A stretch of DNA of 64,000 bases, from contig NC_073643.1 of assembly GCF_029407905.1 (NCBI RefSeq), forward strand, positions 30,718,001 to 30,782,000, read 5' to 3'. This DNA is from Bubalus kerabau (taxonomy: Eukaryota; Chordata; Mammalia; Artiodactyla; Bovidae). Shown here in pieces: positions 42,261-53,075 of the stretch (position 1 is its first letter; every line of letters starts with the position of its first letter). The notes beneath the pieces were generated by a model. The model did no database searches and was not told the DNA's origin. It saw only the letters and a program-made list of their open reading frames with translations. Made by a program: the position numbers and the translations under genes.

Positions 42261-43585
42261 TGTGGAGAGGAGTTGAAGGACGGCAAGGCTGAGCTCAAAG
42301 GCCAGCTAGGGGCTTTGCTGACATCCGGCTGGAGGCAATGGGTCCTGGGCCAGCTTCATTGGGGGTGGCCGGAAGAGGAGATGCATGGCCTGGACAGACA
42401 GATGCAGGGCCCACAGGACTCAGACAGACTGTATGCAAAAAAGAGAAAGGAGAAGCTTTGAGGAGGCCTTTGAACCCAGAACAAAGTTGAACAGGGCTGC
42501 CCAGAGCTGGCCCAGGGAAGGGTGGGGCTGAGCCTTTCCCACCACCAGCAGCCAGCACCATTCAGAAACCAGCACACCATGGCTTTCCTCAGGCTTCTTG
42601 TTACAAAGTGTTGGTTTCCCTCCTCATCCAAATTACAGGAAAGCAATAAAAGCTTGACTGAAAGAAAAGGATCTATTCCACACCACTCTGGGAAAAAAAC
42701 AACTCAGAACAATAGGGTTGCAATTCTCAAGGCTATACCTCCTGCCTTTTTTTCTCTTCCCTAAAACAGCTGCCACCTCCCAAATCCCAGGGTTTGATGT
42801 CTGTACCTTGCGCCACACGCTTGTCTCGTCTTTGCCTTTGTCTCCTGAGGGATGGACACTGTTACGAAAGACGGATGTGTTTGATGCTGAAGTCACACGG
42901 TGTCCTGCCAGCATCAGTTAAACGATGAATCTTGTACGAGTAAGTCATTTGGTGTTTAGAAGGGAAAGGAACCAGGTTTGGTTGATGTCTCCACTTTCCC
43001 GTGATCAGGGGCAACGTTTGGTTGCTGGGCAGAAGTGAAAGCCATGTGGTGTCTCTCAGTGGACCCTGGGTCTCCCTCCTCCCCCTGGGGGGTCATTGGT
43101 TGCTCTTATAGGTGCCTCACCACCCAGAAGACCTATGTCCCAAGAACGGAGGCAGAATGCACCCTTCTACTGTTTTTAGGAGCAAATTAAGTTCATGGAA
43201 GGATATTCCTCTGGGTTGGTTCACAGGCAGGGTTAGCGCTCTGGGCACAGTGAGGTTGTGGAGGGGGAGGAGGGAGGCTTCTCTAAGTACATGCAAATGA
43301 TGGAGCCATTCAGTGTCTCTGCAGCTGGATTTCAATGCCTCATCACCCATCTGCAGCAATAGGCCTTTAATTAGACTTTTTCTTAAAAAAAAAAAAAATC
43401 CATGATTTGTCAGAGGACCTACAATTCTTCTTTCATCTGTGTGTCCCCATGTCAAGAATTATGATTAGCACAAGGTATAAGCCTAGGAAAAGTTTGAGGA
43501 TTAGCTGAATGAATGACTGTGATTCCGCCAGCTCTTGTTATTTTCTGTGTCCTGACTTTTGTTTCTCTCCCCTACTTGTTTTCAT
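42261..43585. other. Unassigned non-coding DNA, about 1.3 kb
   Basis: An A tract lies at 43386-43398. Overlapping open frames around 42.3-42.9 kb on both strands resemble nothing known. Confidence 0.35.
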
Positions 43586-43589
43586 CCCC

Positions 43590-43715
43590 CTGTAGAAGCA
43601 AGGATTGTATCTGTCTTAATGAATATGAATAAAACCCCAGCACCTAGCACAGGCCCTGGCTCCAGTGGACACTAGGTAGAAATTGGTTGGATGACTGAAT
43701 GGATGGATGATGAAG
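43590..43715 (+). mobile_element. L2 LINE 3' end
   Basis: The sense terminus reads 'ccccagcacctagcacag', 'gccctggctccagtggac', then TGAATGGATGGATG-type repeats. Confidence 0.6.
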
Positions 43716-43799
43716 GAGTTTGGAAAGCCAGGCCCACCATAGCTGGGCCCAGCTAATCACTAAGCACTGGGGAGCCTTTCTCTGGCTGCTACAATCTTC

Positions 43800-44065
43800 C
43801 CAGCCCACACCTGTTACCAGTGCTGCACTGGTGCAGAAATTCCCTGCCTCTCTTCTGGGATGTTCTACAGGACTCTAGAATGCCCCAGTGGCCTGAAACT
43901 CCCTTTACTGTAGGAGGCAGCTGGTTAGGAAATGTCCTCTCTATTGACATCCTCCCCTCCTCTCACTTCCCCACTGGTGTTTCCCAGGATCACTTCCACA
44001 GATAAATGACTTGCACTTAAACCTTTATCTCAGGATCTGCTTCTGGGGAAACCCAAATTAAGACA
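43800..44065 (+). mobile_element. Possible old LTR or L1 3' end, unassigned
   Basis: The 3' block 'tgacttgcacttaaaccttt', 'atctcaggatctgcttctgg' and 'aaacccaaattaagacag' corresponds to the block at 5200-5372. The family is not named. Confidence 0.4.
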
Positions 44066-44139
44066 GATGGACAGCATCTTGCCTCCCAGTGATGATTACT
44101 TCACTGGTTAAGATAGTGTACTTCCTCTACCAACGTTTT

Positions 44140-44720
44140 ATTTAGAAAAATTTCCGACCAATGGAAAATTGAAACAATGTATATACCCTTTCAGCCAGTT
44201 TCACCAATTGATAATGACTTCCCACAGTTGCTTTTTCTCTTCTTTTCCCTCTTCCTCAGTACATATATTTTTATATACAATACATCTGCTATATATTATA
44301 TGATTATACTTTTATTATATTTTATAATATACTTAGGACAAAATATGTATATATTTAGACTCTTCAGTGGGAAACATAAGACAAACATGACTTTCTCTTG
44401 TAAAATTTCTGATACATTTTATGTAAATATGTATGTATGTTTGTTCATATTTATTTATTTATTGTCTGAACCATCTGAAAGTAAGTTGAAGAACTTGATG
44501 TAATTTCACCTGTAAATCCTTTAGCACATGCCAACAAGAACAAGGGATATTCTCCTGCATAGCCAGATATTCCATGATCTCACCCAAGGAACTTAACTCT
44601 GATACAATACTATGTAACATGCAGTGACTGTATTCAAATTTCCCCAGTTTTCCCAAATCACCTCCTTTATAAAGCTGTGGCCCAACTGGCGAACTTTGAT
44701 TATACCCTACAGTGCCCACA
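44140..44720. mobile_element. Old L1M-like LINE fragment, AT-rich
   Basis: The order 'tctgaaccatctgaaagtaa', 'gttgaagaacttgatgtaat', 'gcacatgccaacaagaac', 'gatacaatactatgtaac' and 'aaatttccccagttttccc' matches a mammalian repeat I associate with old L1. The first half, 44250-44350, is a low-complexity AT region. Confidence 0.45.
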
Positions 44721-46785
44721 GTTCTTATAAATACATCTGCAGTTACACACTCACTCTGTTACCTTGTAGCACACATCAAGTCTGAGAGGTGTTTCCCACT
44801 GTAAGCTTGCTCATCTTTGTGCTCATCAGACAACCGCTTTTCTAGATACCATAAACCCTGTCTTCCATTAGCGCTGGTTTAACATAAGGCCATTGCTCTT
44901 CTGTGATCATGGGGCAAACTGCATCTGCTCCATGCCACGAAGTCCCACTCTTCAGCTCCAGGTTGCATGGAACACTGCAGAAGCAGCGTCAGCAGCATCA
45001 GGGGAAGATGAGATTCTCTGTTCCCCCAGTTTCTTTTCTACCAATACACTACCCAGGAAAGGAGACTACAGAGTCTCTGTTTGCACAGTAATGCACCACA
45101 GTCTTGTCAAAGAAAGGAGCGTTTCTATCATCTAGCTGTTTTCTCCAGAGGACTTTAAAGGACGGAACTGCTGCCACTACTTTTTTATGGAACCAGGACC
45201 CAGAGAGGAAGAAGAGCAGAAGGAATAGAAGGGTGTAGAGACCTTGGCAGGACTGAAAGCAGAGGGCAGTGGGAGGTGGCGAATCCAGGGAGACCAGAGT
45301 GCTAAGAGGTTCCCAGAGCCCAGTTTCCTGCCAAAGAATGACTTGCTGGGGAAAGTAAATGTTTTACTCTTTCTCTGACTTTTTATGTACACATCTAAGA
45401 CTTCTTGTATTGTTATAGCCTTTATGTAAAACCCCTCCCAGACTTAACGGGTATAACTGGGAGGATAAAGCAGAGACCCTTAGTGGTAGCCAAAATCAAT
45501 GTGATGCCATGACCGGAAACTGACAGCACACTTGTGAAGGGCTGGAGGTCAAGCACCCTCACAGAAGTGTGTGGTTAAAAAATAACTGTGAGTTCGCATT
45601 GCAAGTCTCTGTCCTCCACAGGGAGAGATCCAGAGCAGAGATTTCAACAAAAGTCAGGAAAAAGTAAACATGGCCAGTGGGAGAAACTTGAAAAATCTTG
45701 TCAACAGGAAATGTTTCCTTTTTGGTCTGTCAGACCCAGAAGCAGTCAGAAGCAGTGAGTGGAGCCCTAATTTTTCTTTTCCTGGGATGTAATAAAAATA
45801 GCCCTTCTTTGGGAGTAAAGAAATTACTCCTTCTCTCTGCCTTAGCACCACTATTTAGAGCAGCAGTCAGGACTGAGTGAGGATTTTGCAGGATGTGTTG
45901 TGGTTGTTGCCTCTTACAGGGAGATTTTCAATGTGTTGTCTTTCTCCCTGACAGGAGGGATTCACGTCTGGGACAGAGAGGAGAAGAGCTCCTGGGATTT
46001 GCAGAAGAAAGAGGCCTGGGGACAAGTAGATGTCATCACTGGGGCCCCAGGAAGACCTTATCGGGCCTGTAGACTCTTCCTTTGGAGCCTTGGTCTTAGC
46101 AGTGTTGTTTTCTGGCCCTTGGCGGATGGCTACTATACCGGGGAGTTACTTGCCTCTGTAAGTAACTCTGAAGGCCACTTCGCCTTAGGATGGCGGGTAA
46201 TTAAGTCTAGAGGAGTGAGAGAGCAGATACGTTCTCAGTTCATGGGTGAATGAGAGCCAAGGTTATTGTAGAAGAGGCTGGATGAGCTCAGAGAGTCACA
46301 GCTGAAAGAGATTTCCCTCCAACAGAGGGAGAGGCACATTCACTACCTGAAGTCTGACACTGAGAAACCAAACAGCCCTCAGAAGACCTAGAAAGTACAA
46401 AAGGACCAGGATGTGAGCAGAAAGGAAGCGAGTGGAAGAGTAGGAGGCAGGGCTGTTACTAAAGGAACACGTGCCCGGGCATTAACTGGAGGATGCCCAC
46501 ATGTGTCATCACCACATTAAACAGAGTCAACGTGTTTCTCAAGCACAAATCTCCCACAAGTGCTTAAAATATCATCATTGCTAAACAGAGTATGGCCTCC
46601 TGGTCATGTGACCTTGAGCCAGCCACACTATCATTTTCTAAGATCTAGCTGTGGATCTACTGAGGCTTTGTATTATTAAGTTTGTGCTTCACCCTACCCC
46701 CATTCTCCATAGCTTAAGAATTAGTAGAATTCCAAAAGGCCAAGGCTGGGAAAAAAGGAGGTTTGAAATTTTCTAGTGAGGCTGC
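44721..46785. other. Unique non-coding DNA, about 2.1 kb
   Basis: No repeat was recognised with confidence. A 117-codon frame at 45900-46253 has no recognisable domain. No exon call is supported. Confidence 0.4.
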
Positions 46786-46789
46786 TCTC

Positions 46790-46905
46790 TTTACCTCCCA
46801 CCCGAGGAAACTGAGACCCAGGACTGGAATCACACAGCTCAGGGCTTGCAGAGCCAGGTGGGCACTGCATCTCTGATTTCCTTGTCCAGAAATGCTCCGC
46901 CATGA
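46790..46905 (-). mobile_element. MIR SINE fragment
   Basis: Antisense MIR phrases 'gaggaaactgagacccagg', 'aatcacacagctcagggc' and 'agagccaggtgggcac'. Confidence 0.6.
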
Positions 46906-46974
46906 TAAAAACAACAGCTTCTGTGCTTTGGCACCTCCTCGGATGCAGACATCAGACTTGGTGTTTATCCAAAG

Positions 46975-47095
46975 GAGCATCTCATTTATTCTGCAAAACA
47001 ATGTTCCATTCAAAGATGAAGAACTGAAGCTCTCAGAGGTAACCAGCTACCAGGGCCACAGAGCTCAGGGGCAAGCAAGCAGAACCCTGGTGGTA
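46975..47095 (-). mobile_element. MIR SINE fragment
   Basis: Antisense MIR phrases 'aagatgaagaactgaagctc', 'cagaggtaaccagctacc' and 'cagagctcaggggcaagc'. A second copy close to the previous one. Confidence 0.55.
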
Positions 47096-47884
47096 TCTGT
47101 TTTGCTGACCGCTATTTCCAAGGGCCCTCCTCCTTCTACTCCACAGCTGCGAGGAAAGCTTCCTAAAGGAGAGGCAAATATTCAAGTGGGTGTTTATTGG
47201 TATTAAGTGTTCTGTTTCTTGATCTGGATGGTACATACAGGGGGATTTATTTTGTTATTGCTCTTTAAATGGTACAAATACATTTTCACACACACATACA
47301 TACGCATACATGTGTTGTATATATCATACACTGCACACTCATAACTTAAATAGAAAAGAATAGAAGGGGAATCTCATGGTGTTTGAAGACCATCCTGGGT
47401 GGTCTTTAGGCAAGATGAAGGGGACTTGGGCTCAACATAAAAGCAGAATAAAACCATCCAGGGTTTAGTTTGGGAGCCATGCCCTGTGGTTAGCATCTTG
47501 ACTTAGGACCAGGTAATTAGTGCTTGGCAGGGCCTGAGGGTACAGGGTGTGTAGGACCATAGCACTTACTAATGTTTCTAGAACTGAGCCATGAGGAATA
47601 TGATGAGTCTTCTGCTTTACTCATCCCAGGTTAGCACAGGTGGATCAGCTTCTTCTCTTTCATTGATTTCTCAAAGCACCAGGAGAAGCTATCTATGATT
47701 GTATCAACAACAGGGTCATTGAAAAGTATGGAAATTCAGAAACCCCCCCCAAAGTCCATCCTCGGAGGCAATTTACTAATGTATGGTATCTTCCTATGGA
47801 GGATGGCCACTAAAAGCCATTAAAAACCCAGGACATAGTGATCATAGCAAGGAGTTGAATGAAAGCTCTGGTCCTCTCTTGAGA
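47096..47884. other. Unassigned non-coding DNA
   Basis: An imperfect (CA)n/(CATA)n patch lies at 47287-47313. Nothing else is recognised. Confidence 0.35.
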
Positions 47885-48015
47885 GCACTCTCTATGCTGG
47901 GCACAGGCACCCATTCTGGTATGTCATTCTCCCAGAACATCCCCATTCTACAGATGAGCAAGTAGAGTTTAGAGAGGTGGGGTAATTTGGTCAACACCCC
48001 ACAGCTATAATGTGG
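47885..48015 (-). mobile_element. MIR SINE
   Basis: Antisense MIR: 'ctatgctgggcacaggc', 'cccattctacagatgagc', 'gtagagtttagagaggtgg' and 'caccccacagctataatg'. Confidence 0.65.
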
Positions 48016-48297
48016 ATAGATGTTCATGACATCTTAAATTTAAAAAGCAGTTTATCATGCAGGGTGTGCCATATAATTTCAGTTTTACACAGAAGATCCA
48101 ATAATGGGGGATTGATGACATAAATTGCTTCACATGAGTCCAACTGATGGACAGTTCTGCAGACATTGCAAATAATACAGTAGGTTTTTAATAGTTGACA
48201 TGAAACAAGTTCATGGCATAATAACTTGTAAAAAAAAATACAGACAAGGCTGTATTTGCAATATGATTCCATTTTGTAAATGTACGTATGTGTGATC
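48016..48297. other. Unassigned non-coding DNA
   Basis: AT-rich gap; nothing recognised. Confidence 0.3.
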
Positions 48298-48442
48298 AGT
48301 GATTTTAAACTGAGGGTGATTTTGCCCCTCAGGGTACATTTGGCAATGCCAACAAATATATTTGGTTATCACAAATGTAGAGGCCAGGGATACTGCTGAA
48401 CATCACAACAAAGAATTATCCTACTCAAATTGTTGGTTGTTT
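48298..48442 (+). mobile_element. MER20-like hAT-Charlie element
   Basis: The phrases 'gggtgattttgcccctcag', 'ggtacatttggcaatgcc', 'gtagaggccagggatactgc' and 'caacaaagaattatcctac' match a well-known small hAT-Charlie family, which I believe is MER20. Part of the middle is deleted. Confidence 0.75.
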
Positions 48443-48449
48443 AATAGAT

Positions 48450-48793
48450 GGAGTTGACCCTTGAACAACACAGGTTTGAACTTTGAAATTCCACGTACAC
48501 AGGAGTTCATCCATACATGAATTTTTTTCAATAAATATAGTATCTATATTTTCATCTTAGAGATCCTTAAGTTAAATGTGGGGAAAAGTTTGTATTCAGT
48601 TAGAGATCACAATATGTGGAGTCAGAAGAACTAGAGTTCGAGTCCTGATCCCATTCAAACTGTTTCAGCTTCCTGCCCTTGGGTGAGTCATTTATAAATT
48701 CCTTTGTTTTTGAGGCAGAGACAGCAGGATGAAGATTTTCAACAGCACAGGAGGTCAGTGTCCTTAACTCTGTGTTATTCAAGGATCAACTAT
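48450..48793 (+). mobile_element. Tigger-type DNA transposon with matching TIRs
   Basis: The left end 'agttgacccttgaacaac' (48452 onward) and the reverse complement of the right end (48770-48791) agree at 20 of 22 positions. Sub-terminal blocks 'ttcaataaatatagtatcta' and 'gaggtcagtgtccttaactc' are also Tigger-like. TA dinucleotides flank it. The centre (about 48600-48720) looks MIR-like. Confidence 0.8.
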
Positions 48794-48794
48794 A

Positions 48795-48822
48795 TACACA
48801 CACACACACACACACACACTCA
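48795..48822. repeat. (CA)n microsatellite
   Basis: About 13 CA units directly adjoining the right end of the Tigger element. Confidence 0.95.
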
Positions 48823-50440
48823 CAAATATATACTTGTGGAGAAAGAGAAAGCATCTAGAAGAAATATTTCAGGATGTTAATAGTCATTATCTTTGGGTGC
48901 AGGGTGAATTTTTTCCAAATCCCTATTTTCTAACCTTTCTTTTTTTTTTTAAATAGAGCATGATTGAATGTGGGAGGAGGGGTGGAGAAAACTATATAGT
49001 TACATTTGCCTTAGGACGGATCAGTGGATTATAAGCAGCAGAGGGGAAGAAGAATTGGGGAGGGTAGGTCTTTCAAGGATTCAAACTATTGCCATGTCAA
49101 GTCATTCTCTTGGGGAATGGTTTCTCAGATTCTGAAAATTGGGTTAAAAAACCCCCCAGCACACAACAACCACAAAGACCTGTGGTCGAAAGCGCCCAAG
49201 GCCAGAGTCTGTGAGAGGTCGGATCCCTGAGGGCTGGAGGTGAACTTGCAGGAGGCTTTGCCACAGCGTTGCTGACAGGGTCTAACACCATCACCTGCTC
49301 CTCACACTCTGTGTGGCTCTGTGTGCTCCTTGCCCTTTTATGAGCCAATAACACGGCAGACTCTCGTGGCAGTTTTGTAGCCACCTGGGTCACGGCTCCT
49401 TATGAGGATAAAGAGAGAGACAATAGTGGCCCAGCTTAAAACAGAAAGGCTCCAGCAGCTGCTTAGCAACTCCCGGGGCCGAGAAGCAGACATAAACCAT
49501 CCCATAAAAAGAGGGCAAGAGGGGCCCAGACAATAGTTAGAAACTCACAGGGGCTCCTGGCAAGTTTCCTGACAACATGGGTGAAGAACCAGACAGCACT
49601 AGACAAAGAGCCACCTCGGGGCCACCTCATAAACCCTGCTCCTCATCGAGGGGAGCATCGCTTCTGTGCTGAGTGTTCCAGCATTTGACTCAGACTACAG
49701 ATTCCCAGGGCTAAGTGCTGGTCAAGTGCCACTCCTGCCCACTGAGGTCCCAGACCCTCCCAACCATTATCCCCATTCAACTGTCCAATACATAATAACC
49801 CTGCTCCTTCCCCGAGCACACTGAGGAAATAGCTTTCTCGCCAGGAGTTTCTGAACCAGACAGACTCCTGAACAAGGATGGCAAAGAAGCTTCAAGTCTT
49901 GTGGCAACTCTGAGTGATGGAAGGTGGCTGGCTGGAGTGCTGGACCAGGAAGCTTCCAGGACTCTGTCCAGGAGAGTGGGCAGCAGGTTGTGATTGCTCT
50001 ATCAGGGGCATGTGCACAGAGAGTTGGGTCCAAGGGCTCCTCCATTCCCCTTTAGCCTTTGACCCATCTATCCACGTGACTACTCCCAATTGTACTGAAA
50101 TTTCTGACCCTACTGGGCAATTATCACCAATTCCAGTGGCATTGTTTTCACAGACTACCAGTGTCAGAATGATTCTGGGAGACTTATCAAATGGAGATTC
50201 CTGGACCCCAATAACCTGCATTAAAATACTCTGAGGAACTTATCCAAAAATGCCAGTTTCCCAGTGTATACTATCTTGGAGGTGGGTATGGGAAGGAATC
50301 TTAACTCTTAAAAAGCATCCCTGTGTGGTTCGTATTCACACCCAAATCTGAGAGCCATTAACCTGGACATATTGTTCCTGCCTAGACTGTCCTACCAAAG
50401 AACATTCCTAAAACCACTACTCTAGATTTGCTTATAGTGG
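48823..50440. other. Mostly unique DNA with MER5-like piece
   Basis: About 48870-48940 has an old L1-type 3' UTR phrase ('ggatgttaatagtcattatc'). About 50155-50350 resembles diverged MER5 ('gtgtcagaatgattctgg', 'gagattcctggacccc'). Between them, 49.0-50.1 kb is repeat-free to my eye, and its overlapping open frames resemble nothing known. Confidence 0.4.
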
Positions 50441-50481
50441 TTTTAAAATATGTCTAATATTTTTTAATATTTCTCCCCTCA

Positions 50482-50644
50482 ATAGAGGGAGCCTAGGGGA
50501 CTTCCTTGGTGATCCAGTGGTTGACACTTTGCCTTCCAGTGCAGGGGGCGAAGGTTTTATTGCTGGTGGGGGAATTAGGATCCCACATGCCACGAGGTGC
50601 AACCTAAATAAATAAATAAGAGAAAGTCTTAAAAATAGATGGAG
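50482..50644 (+). mobile_element. CHR-type SINE, sense, with ~10-bp TSD
   Basis: The tRNA-like head reads 'cttccttggtgatccagtgg', then 'ccttccagtgcagggggcg', and the tail is (AAAT)n. Flanks 'atagagggag' (50482-50491) and 'atagatggag' (50635-50644) differ at one position. Confidence 0.88.
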
Positions 50645-50932
50645 TCTAATTCTTCTCCCTTATGTGTAAGCTGGACTTGAGAGACTCATTCTGTTCATAT
50701 AGAATGTGGCAGGTGTGATACTGGATGACACAGTATTAGGGCATAGGAGGCACCATGACCTCTTCCTTGTTTCCCAGTCACCTGCACTGAGAGAAGCTAG
50801 CTGCCAGGTTGTGAGTTCACTCAAGCAGCCCTACGTGGAGAGGCCAGTGGGGTGAGAAACTGAGGCAGTGAGCCAAGAGCCACACAGGAGTGAGTCATCA
50901 GAAGGTCCTGGCCATTCTTCACATAGTAAAGC

Positions 50933-51279
50933 CCAGCTAACATTTTTTTTAATTTTTATTTTCTTTTTGACTGTACTGGATCTTCATTGCTGCAAGCAGA
51001 CTTTCTCTAGTTTCAGTGAGCGGGGACTGTCCTCTAGTTGCAGCGCACAGGCGTCTCAGTGCAGTGACTTTCTTGTTGGGGAGCACAAGCTCCAGCTTAC
51101 ACGGGCTCCAGTAGTCGTGGCTCGCAGGGTCCAGAGTGCGGGCTCATTAGTTGTGGCCCATCAGCTCAGCTGCCCCAAGGCATGTGGGATCTTCCCGGAT
51201 CAGGGATGGAACCCGTGTCCCTTGCACTGCAAGGCAGATTCTTAACCTTTGGACCACCAGGAAAGCCCCCATCTAACAT
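50933..51279 (-). mobile_element. CHR-type SINE, antisense, full length, with 11-bp TSD
   Basis: The plus strand reads from the T-rich tail through 'tagttgcagcgcacaggcg' and 'ctcattagttgtggcccatc' to the head complement 'taacctttggaccaccagg'. Flanks 'ccagctaacat' (50933-50943) and 'ccatctaacat' (51269-51279) differ at one position. Confidence 0.9.
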
Positions 51280-51514
51280 CTTGTTTGCAACCTTAAATGA
51301 GACCCAAGCTAGAAGCTCTCAGCTAAGCAGCTCCTAAGATCCTGACCTACTGAAACTGTGAGATAAGTAAGTGTTTGTTGTTGGAAGTTTCTGAATTTGA
51401 GGATTAACTGTTATGCAGCAATAGATAGCTGAGTTTAAAAACTGTTTCCCTTGATTTCTCACTGGGCTATATACCATTAATCCAGTAAGCCACTCCTGGA
51501 TGAGTGAACTTAAG

Positions 51515-51731
51515 TTCTCCAATAGGGTTTTCTCTGGTGGCTCAGTGGTAAAAGAATCTGCCTGCAACACAGGAGACTCGGCAGGAGCTGAGGGTTCAAT
51601 CCCTGGATTGGGAAGATCCCCTGGAGGAGGAAATGGAACCCACTCCAGTACTCTTGCCTGGAAAATCTCATGGATAGAGGAGCATGACGGGTAAATTTAC
51701 GGGAGTCAGACACGACAACAAAATTCTCCAA
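51515..51731 (+). mobile_element. Bov-tA SINE with 8-bp TSD
   Basis: Sense Bov-tA from 'ctctggtggctcagtgg' to 'gggagtcagacacgacaac'. The direct repeat 'ttctccaa' at 51515-51522 and 51724-51731 brackets it. It lies about 85 bp past the MLT1. Confidence 0.93.
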
Positions 51732-52064
51732 GAAAAAGCCTTTTATTTCCCTCCAGCCAATCCTCTGGGCAGAGTCAGAAGGATTCCACAGTCCCCAGGC
51801 CATCTGAGACCAAGCCAAGCTGTGGTCCTTCCAGAGGGCCCAGAGCTGTTTATGCTCAATGGAGTCTGTTTGACATCCCACCTGAATATATGTAGTCTTT
51901 GCCTTGCCTCCCAGTGTGAAGGCTCTTAACAAAGCTCACAAGAGCCTTGAACATTCAGCCCCACCCTTCTCCCCGCTCTCTTCTCCCAGCATTTCACCTC
52001 TCTCCAACCCCTCTGCCTTATATCACCTGCTTTAGAACCTTTCTCTGCTTCCTTCATCTTCAAA
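51732..52064. other. Unassigned non-coding DNA
   Basis: Pyrimidine-rich at 51955-52060. No repeat or exon is recognised with confidence. Confidence 0.35.
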
Positions 52065-52250
52065 GGGCTTCACTCCAACCTCTAGTTCCATGGTCACTTC
52101 TTCCTCTGATTTGCTTCCTTATTTTAAGGCCCTTGTGATCATATAGGACCCACCTAGATAATCTGGGATAAGCTCTCCATCTCTAGATCCTTAACCATAT
52201 CTTCAAAGTCGCTTATGCCGTTTAAGGGAACAAAGCCATAGGTTCTGAGG
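52065..52250 (-). mobile_element. MLT1-like LTR fragment
   Basis: Antisense MLT1 phrases 'tattttaaggcccttgtgat', 'ggacccacctagataatctg', 'gataagctctccatctctag' and 'atcttcaaagtcgcttatgc' occur in order. Confidence 0.7.
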
Positions 52251-52554
52251 ATGAGGATGCAGACATTTTTTGGGGGGGAGTGGGAAGGTGTTATTTTTAG
52301 CACAAAATAATATAATCAACATAAAAGCATGTCTCATAGAGCTGGGTACATAGGAAGCATTCAATAAATGCCATTATTATCATTTAGGCACCACCAACTG
52401 TGTGCCCAGCATGTTAGACATGGATCTGCCACAGGGATCAAAACACATGTGGAAGCTGCCTTTCTGAGACTTATCTAGTCTCATCAGTGTAGCATTTGAA
52501 CTCTCGAATCCTTATACTCAATAATGTGCTTAAATCTACTTCACATATGCTCAG
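52251..52554. other. Unassigned DNA with MIR-like 3' end
   Basis: About 52320-52390 ends with 'ggaagcattcaataaatgcc', a MIR-type terminus. The rest is unassigned. Confidence 0.4.
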
Positions 52555-53075
52555 TGACTATATCAGTTGCCTTTTTCTATATAACAAACAACCCCAAAGC
52601 TTTCCAACTTAAAACAGCTATTTAGTTTTCAGGGATCTTAGTTTCCCAACCAGGGATCAAACCCACGCCCCCTACAGTGGAAGCACCGAGTCCTAACCAC
52701 TGGATGACCAAGGAAGTCCCCTAGTTCTCAACTTTATCTCATCAATTTCAGTTCTTCTGAACTGGACTGGACTCAGCTGATTTCAGCCAGGCTCACCATG
52801 ATCTTCTGGGGTTGCTGGTTTATAATGGTGTTGGCTGGAATACCTGGAGCCTTTCTCCATGTGGTTTTTCATCACCCGACAGGCTAGCCCAGGCTTGTTT
52901 GCATGTTGATGGCAGGGAACAACAGGAGAAGTTGCAAGGTGTCTTAAGTCTGTGGCTCAGAACTAACCCACTGTCACACGTGCCACTTCCATTGGCCAAA
53001 GCAAATCACAAACTCTGATTCCTAGGGTAAGGAGATAGACTTTCTCTCTTGATGGGAGAAATAATAAAGTACTGT
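52555..53075 (-). mobile_element. MLT1-like LTR, interrupted by CHR SINE
   Basis: Antisense LTR: 'ctatataacaaacaacccca', then past the SINE 'caggctagcccaggcttg', 'ttggccaaagcaaatcac' and 'ctctcttgatgggagaaa'. It closely parallels the copy at 2290-3045. Confidence 0.72.
52631..52722 (-). mobile_element. CHR-type SINE, truncated
   Basis: The antisense head 'tcctaaccactggatgacc' and the body 'gatcttagtttcccaaccag' are present, about 90 bp in total. Confidence 0.85.

Larger units (their letters stand above)
50445..51430 (+). mobile_element. MLT1-like LTR carrying two CHR SINEs
   Basis: LTR pieces lie at 50445-50481 ('atatttctcccctcaatag'), 50645-50932 ('gtgtaagctggacttgag', 'agcagccctacgtggagagg') and 51280-51430 ('gctaagcagctcctaagatc', 'actgtgagataagtaagtg', 'atgcagcaatagatagctg'). 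The LTR is about 480 bp once the two SINEs are removed. Confidence 0.75.

Noticed and set aside
45900..46253. 117-codon plus-strand open frame
   Set aside because: No recognisable domain or splice context. Length is not exceptional for non-coding DNA.
48795..48822. (CA)n tract as a regulatory element
   Set aside because: Simple microsatellite; nothing in the sequence supports a function.
49440..49480. RFX X-box in 'gcttagcaactcccgg'
   Set aside because: Only a half-site is present, and such half-sites are common by chance.
50868..51245. 125-codon plus-strand open frame
   Set aside because: It is made mostly of the antisense CHR SINE.
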